This document shows, piece after piece, positions 60,315 through 64,000 of a stretch of DNA of 64,000 bases. The translations under genes and the position numbers were made by a program. Under the pieces are notes generated by a model that was given only the letters and a program-made list of their open reading frames with translations, was not told the origin of the DNA and ran no database searches. Within the stretch, counting starts at the first letter, position 1; the number at the start of each line of letters is the position of its first letter. Where the stretch lies: positions 1,364,001-1,428,000 of the forward strand of contig NZ_CP070490.1 in assembly GCF_016925635.1 (NCBI RefSeq), in the 5' to 3' direction. The stretch comes from Lysinibacillus fusiformis (GTDB taxonomy: Bacteria; Bacillota; Bacilli; Bacillales_A; Planococcaceae).

Positions 60315-60713
60315 TTGTATTACAATCCTTATCCGTACTTTGTTCATCCCTATCATTATCCAACGTCGCCATCCGTCCATCAGCTTGCCGTAAGACCTAT
60401 TCCTCAACATTTAGCAATGCCGACCACTAATCCCTTTCCACCTGTCGACACACATAAATTGAAAATTTCAGCTACACGGATAAAGGCGATGATGCAGCAA
60501 GCTCAATTACTTACGGATAAAATTGATAGCTCCCAACAATTTGCACATGATCTAATGAATGCTGCACAGCTTTCAAATAAAACAGAGGTTGATAGACTAA
60601 TCACATCAACAGGCATCACGATGAAATTTGAAGCAAACTATACACCAGACAGTTTTAGAATACGTCTTATTGATCATGATTGTTGTGGAGTAACCTTAAA
60701 CTTAAATTGGTGA
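60315..60713 (+). CDS. small protein with Tyr/Pro-rich N-terminus, unknown function
   Basis: A 132-residue protein. Residues 1-45 are Tyr/Pro/His-rich and probably disordered (YYNPYPYFVHPYHYPTSP); residues 47-132 form a compact domain with two helices (AMMQQAQLLTDKIDSSQQFA) and a final beta hairpin (SFRIRLIDHDCCGVTLNLNW). No signal peptide and no family that I can name; the composition is common in spore-associated proteins. TTG start at 60315 seven bases after AGGAGG. Confidence 0.65.
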   Translation: MYYNPYPYFVHPYHYPTSPSVHQLAVRPIPQHLAMPTTNPFPPVDTHKLKISATRIKAMMQQAQLLTDKIDSSQQFAHDLMNAAQLSNKTEVDRLITSTGITMKFEANYTPDSFRIRLIDHDCCGVTLNLNW

Positions 60714-60809
60714 AAAAACTTTAACCTTGTATCCCTAGTGAACTTGTAAACTATAAAAAACTATGCTAAAGTATTTGTATTGTTATTTCTGAAAATTCTT
60801 ATATCACTT

Positions 60810-60920
60810 TTCTTATCAAGAGAGACGGAGGGATTGGCCCGATGAAGTCTCAGCAACCAGCTCAACAGTATGGTGCTAACTCCAATTGGCAAAATGATCC
60901 GCCTTGAAGATGAGAAGAAG
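60810..60920 (+). promoter_or_regulatory. SAM-I (S-box) riboswitch aptamer
   Basis: All S-box landmarks occur in order: TCTTATCAAGAGAGACGGAG at the P1/P2 start, GGCCCGATGAAGTCTCAGCA, GGTGCTAACTCC, and the closing GATGAGAAGA that completes P1. The RNA binds S-adenosylmethionine and then favours the terminator just downstream, lowering expression when SAM is abundant. It lies in the 293-bp gap before the cyclase-family gene. Confidence 0.95.
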
Positions 60921-60937
60921 AACTACCGTTGTTTTTG

Positions 60938-60972
60938 CAGGAGTCCTCTTCTATAAGGGGACTCCTTTTTAT
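60938..60972 (+). terminator. SAM riboswitch expression-platform terminator
   Basis: AGGAGTCCTC/GGGGACTCCT stem followed by TTTTTATTT, 18 bp after the aptamer. Confidence 0.9.
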
Positions 60973-61006
60973 TTACCACTAATTTTAACAGAAAGCAGGG
61001 ATATCA

Positions 61007-61744
61007 ATGTCTAATGAACTTTTACAAGCATTGCAATTATTAAAATCAAAACAGTGGGTTGATTTAACACATACATTCGGCCCTAATTCACCACATTTTT
61101 TTATGTTTGAGGACGCTAAATTTGAAACATTATTTTCTCATGAGGATGGTTTTTTTGCCCAACAATTTACGTTCCCTGGTCAATATGGCACACATATCGA
61201 TCCACCTATTCATTTTGTGCGAGACACTCGGTACTTAGAAGAATTAGAACTAAAAGAACTCGTTCTTCCCCTTGTCGTCATTGATAAATCACAAGAGGCT
61301 GCTAGCAACCATGACTTTTCATTAAGTGTTGAAGATATTCGTGATTTTGAAGCCCAGCATGGAGAAATTGAAGCAGGAACATTTGTAGCATTACGTACAG
61401 ATTGGAGTAAGCGCTGGCCAGATAAGGAGGCATTCAGTAATAAGGATGCAGATGGACATAACCACATCCCTGGCTGGGGTTTAGAGGCTTTACAGTTTTT
61501 ACTAAAAGAACGCAAGGTAAGCGCAATTGGTCATGAAACATTCGATACGGACTCTGCCGCTGATTTTCGTAAAAATAGCAAGCTAGATGGCGAATATTTC
61601 GTGCTTGAACAAGACACCTATCAAATTGAGTTAATGACTAATTTGGACAAGCTACCTGCGAAGGGCGCCATCATCTTCAATATCGTACCTAAGCCAGAAA
61701 AAGCATCAGGCTTCCCTGTGCGCTCATTTGCTATTTTGCCATAA
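61007..61744 (+). CDS. cyclase family protein (kynurenine formamidase-like metal hydrolase)
   Basis: A 245-residue protein of the PF04199 cyclase family. WVDLTHTFGPNSP (about 17-29) and the metal-binding motif QYGTHIDPPIHF (about 65-76) match the HxGTHxDxPxH signature, with GHETFDTDSA (about 180) supplying the last ligand. Family members hydrolyse amides and lactams such as N-formylkynurenine. The upstream SAM riboswitch links it to methionine or SAM metabolism, an association I cannot explain from the family. AAGCAGGGAT precedes the ATG; it is monocistronic. Confidence 0.87.
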   Translation: MSNELLQALQLLKSKQWVDLTHTFGPNSPHFFMFEDAKFETLFSHEDGFFAQQFTFPGQYGTHIDPPIHFVRDTRYLEELELKELVLPLVVIDKSQEAASNHDFSLSVEDIRDFEAQHGEIEAGTFVALRTDWSKRWPDKEAFSNKDADGHNHIPGWGLEALQFLLKERKVSAIGHETFDTDSAADFRKNSKLDGEYFVLEQDTYQIELMTNLDKLPAKGAIIFNIVPKPEKASGFPVRSFAILP

Positions 61745-61747
61745 CAT

Positions 61748-61781
61748 AAAAGTCGGTATAGCGTATACCGACTTTTATTTT
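61748..61781. terminator. bidirectional terminator
   Basis: AAAAGTCGGTATA/TATACCGACTTTT perfect stem with a three-base loop and T-run, between the cyclase gene and DedA. Confidence 0.87.
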
Positions 61782-62371
61782 TGTCCATTTCTTTTTTTGA
61801 ATAAAAAGTAAGCAATAAGCATTCCTAGAATAAACAATAGGATGAGATAGATACTATAATGGGTTAAATAGTATCCAACAAATCGCCATTTCTCCCCAAG
61901 CATCTTTCCTAATGATATAAATGTGAACGTCCAAATAAATGCACCTGTATAGGCAAAAAGCGCAAACTTCCTATAAGGATAATTATTAATAGCTGCAATA
62001 TATGCTGTCAAATGACGTACCCCAGGAATAAAATAGCCAATTAATAATAAGGTAGGTCCAATTTTTGTAAACATCTTTTTCGTAAAATCAATTTTTTGCT
62101 CTGTAATATGAATTTTAGGGCCATATTTCTGCAATAACGGTAAGCCAAAACGATAACCGATATAGTAGCTTAAAGTAATGCCTCCAACTGCACCAATCAG
62201 TGCACTGACTAAGGCAGGAATGTGTTCAAGACTTTCTCGGTAAACACTATAGCCTACATAAGTTAAAAAGACCTCATCAGGAAGTGGCAACCCAACAATG
62301 CCTCCAATTAGAATCACGATAATCCCAAAGTATCCGTAATGTTCAATTAGAGACTGCACGTGTTGTGCCAT
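61775..62371 (-). CDS. DedA family membrane protein
   Basis: A 198-residue DedA/VTT protein with four to five membrane segments. Signature pieces are GGIVGLPLPDEVFLTYVGY (about 23-41), then GYRFG and the FIPGVRHLTAYIAAINNYP loop (about 113-131) with the conserved Arg and Gly. DedA proteins move undecaprenyl phosphate or phospholipids across the membrane. GGTGGG precedes the ATG. Monocistronic. Confidence 0.9.
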   Translation of the reverse strand: MAQHVQSLIEHYGYFGIIVILIGGIVGLPLPDEVFLTYVGYSVYRESLEHIPALVSALIGAVGGITLSYYIGYRFGLPLLQKYGPKIHITEQKIDFTKKMFTKIGPTLLLIGYFIPGVRHLTAYIAAINNYPYRKFALFAYTGAFIWTFTFISLGKMLGEKWRFVGYYLTHYSIYLILLFILGMLIAYFLFKKRNGQK

Positions 62372-62442
62372 AAATCATCCCACCTAAAATTTATTAAAAT
62401 CGACCTGCTATATAAGTTTCATGACAGTCTAACCTCAGCACT

Positions 62443-63216
62443 CTAAATGACTTGAAGTTGACGTAAAGCAAAATTGACACCGCCATCAGTAGATTTCTTT
62501 GTAACAAAATTGGCAGCACTTTTTAGAGCTGTGCTACCATTTCCCATGGCAATCCCTAACCCTACATACTCTAACATGTCAATATCATTATCCCCATCGC
62601 CAAAGGCAATGGCATTCTCAGGGCTAATATTAAAATAATCCAGTACCGCTTTAATAGCTAATGACTTCGAAACATCCTGCTGTAATACATTCACAATATA
62701 AGGATGCCATCGCTGCAAAAATATATTCGAAAATTGGCTAGCATATCTTTTTTCAGCCAGCTCATCTGCATACAGACACATGAGAAAAACCTCTTCATCT
62801 ACAATTGTTTCATTTACAAGTGGAAAATCCCGTAAAGATAAAGTTTCTTGCATCGCTCTTAAAGCTACTGGACTTTGTATGCTATTCATGGACAGTTGCT
62901 CTGTAAAAAATGTTAGGCTATGCTGTTGTTCCTGCGCAAAAGCCTGTACATTTTGGACAATATCTTTAGCAATGGGTGTTTTATGTATGACAAGATCCTT
63001 ATGTTTCACATAGGCTCCATTTGCTGTAATAAAGGTTTCAATCCCCAGCTCTTGTAACTCAGAGCACATGGATAAGGGTCTTCCGGTAGCCGCTACAAGA
63101 TGGATTCCCTTGTCTTGCAATAGCTGAATAGCCTGTTTTGTACTTTCTTCCACACAGCCATCCTCGTAATTAATTAATGTGCCGTCTACATCAAAAAACA
63201 CGATGTTATATTTCAT
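62443..63216 (-). CDS. Cof-type HAD-IIB phosphatase
   Basis: A 257-residue haloacid dehalogenase with motif I FFDVDGTL (about 7-14, nucleophile Asp9), motif II VAATGRP (about 57-63), the Lys in QQDVSKSLAIKAVLDYF, and motif III FGDGDNDIDMLEYVG (about 203-217). The inserted C2 cap spans about 85-180. Such enzymes dephosphorylate sugar phosphates or cofactors. AGGGGGACTCAAA precedes the ATG. Confidence 0.9.
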   Translation of the reverse strand: MKYNIVFFDVDGTLINYEDGCVEESTKQAIQLLQDKGIHLVAATGRPLSMCSELQELGIETFITANGAYVKHKDLVIHKTPIAKDIVQNVQAFAQEQQHSLTFFTEQLSMNSIQSPVALRAMQETLSLRDFPLVNETIVDEEVFLMCLYADELAEKRYASQFSNIFLQRWHPYIVNVLQQDVSKSLAIKAVLDYFNISPENAIAFGDGDNDIDMLEYVGLGIAMGNGSTALKSAANFVTKKSTDGGVNFALRQLQVI

Positions 63217-63300
63217 TTTGAGTCCCCCTACATAAATAGTAATTTAGAACCACAAGAATCAAGTTTATTATTTCTTTTCCATGAAATATGTGAAAGTATT

Positions 63301-63328
63301 TTGACAAACTTTCAGCAAACTATATAAC
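63301..63328 (+). promoter_or_regulatory. possible sigma-A promoter upstream of the DUF2225 gene
   Basis: TTGACA (63301-63306), 16 bp, TATAAC (63323-63328). It is the only clear signal in the 336-bp gap 63217-63552, which otherwise holds AT-rich sequence without coding signs. The distance to the next start (225 bp) is long. Confidence 0.45.
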
Positions 63329-63552
63329 TTCCATTCGCAACACCGATAAAAACTATTACAAGCGTATTTATAATAATATTTAACTAATAAATCCATGAAT
63401 ATTTTTATTTTAATAATTCTAAAGGAGTATACCAAAGAACTCAAAATTGTTAAAATAAAAGATAATCACTTAAATACATTGAACGATAAATTCTTACGTA
63501 TAAATAGAACAAAAGAAATAAAATTCTAGAGCACGCAAAGGAGTTGATTCTT

Positions 63553-64000
63553 ATGGCATTTAACATTTACTACTATGAAAGTAGTGTAGATTGTAAATTT
63601 TGCAAAAAGCAGTTTACAACATATAAAGTTCGCCCTAATCGATATAAAATTATCGAAGAACAAACGGATTTCATGCCTGTTTATGATGGCCTAAACCCTT
63701 TGCTGTATGAAGTTGCCGTGTGTCCACATTGTGGCTATGCCTATCATAAATCTATGACACGGACATATGGACCTTTCATGCTACTCATTGATGAACTATA
63801 CATTAAAGAGCTCCAGAAACCTATGGATATCTGTCAGGAACGTACAATTGATGATGCCATTATCAGTTTTAAGCTCGCCTATTTAGTATCCCGTGCATCA
63901 ATGGAGGAAGCTCTTTTAATGGCGAATTTCGCTCTAAAAATTGCTTGGCTCTATCGATTAAAAAATGACGAAGAATCCGAAAAGCGCTACCTTTTTGCAG
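63553..64000 (+). CDS. DUF2225 protein, N-terminal part (runs off the window)
   Basis: The frame opens at ATG 63553 after AAAGGAG and is still open at the end of the window, 149 codons on. It begins with a zinc-ribbon-like pattern, CKFC at about residues 14-17 and CPHC at about 57-60, followed by a helical part (DDAIISFKLAYLVSRAS, EEALLMANFALKIAWLYR) that looks TPR-like. This is the DUF2225 layout of Firmicutes proteins of about 230 residues. Function unknown. Confidence 0.85.
   Translation, partial: MAFNIYYYESSVDCKFCKKQFTTYKVRPNRYKIIEEQTDFMPVYDGLNPLLYEVAVCPHCGYAYHKSMTRTYGPFMLLIDELYIKELQKPMDICQERTIDDAIISFKLAYLVSRASMEEALLMANFALKIAWLYRLKNDEESEKRYLFA

Noticed and set aside
1-64000. CRISPR array, prophage or tRNA genes
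   Set aside because: No spaced direct repeats, phage structural genes, integrase or cloverleaf sequence were seen when reading both strands.

Overview
The window looks like a chromosomal segment of a low-GC, spore-forming Bacillales bacterium, most likely Lysinibacillus or a close Planococcaceae relative. This is inferred from AT-rich sigma-A type promoters, strong AGGAGG ribosome binding sites with many TTG and GTG starts, an exosporium BclB-type protein, Zur and Fur boxes of Bacillus type, and gene pairs familiar from Bacillus subtilis (bpsA-bpsB, zagA, vmlR, yunC, ytcD/ytbD/ytbE, Btr). No species can be proven from the sequence alone, and no rRNA, tRNA, CRISPR array or intact transposase gene was seen.

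Layout. 1-370: a promoter, a foldable RNA and a terminator on the minus strand. 370-2011: type III polyketide synthase plus methyltransferase. 2017-3529: a zinc-starvation module, with zagA and a zinc-free L33 diverging from two Zur boxes. 3567-3950: a 42-bp minisatellite. 4022-8553: a probable spore-surface locus with four minus-strand genes, a coiled-coil gene and a BclB-like gene without collagen repeats. 8633-12757: small enzymes and a BCCT transporter. 12878-18666: a Fur-regulated siderophore uptake operon (binding protein, two permeases, ATPase, esterase) and an AraC regulator. 18677-24906: mixed metabolic genes, including a MocR regulator divergent from proline dehydrogenase and a DMT transporter. 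25778-27720: a VmlR-type ABC-F resistance gene behind an elaborate attenuator. 27730-35308: small conserved and membrane proteins.

35351-36884 is a decayed zone: a repeat fragment, a 5'-deleted MFS pump, and scraps of other genes. 36863-40144 is a second MocR plus DMT module. Two near-full copies of a roughly 470-550 bp palindromic repeat lie at 40509-41060 and 53613-54081. 41354-48094 is a defence-like block: AraC regulator, erythromycin esterase homolog, LanFEG/BcrAB-type ABC transporter and two-component system. 48303-53559 carries a cytosine permease, an ankyrin lipoprotein, an MFS pump and a LysR gene. 54082-57432 holds a glyoxalase-like gene and the ytbE/ytcD/ytbD electrophile-stress set. 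57592-60188 is a Fur-controlled siderophore-binding protein with a Btr-like regulator containing the same kind of binding domain. 60810-61744 is a SAM riboswitch in front of a cyclase-family gene. The window closes with DedA, a HAD phosphatase and the start of a DUF2225 gene.

The most interesting material is regulatory and repetitive: the vmlR leader with three mutually exclusive pairings, the palindromic repeat and its apparent role in a deletion, the unexplained 5' RNA, the SAM switch on an unexpected gene, and the little-known spore-surface operon.
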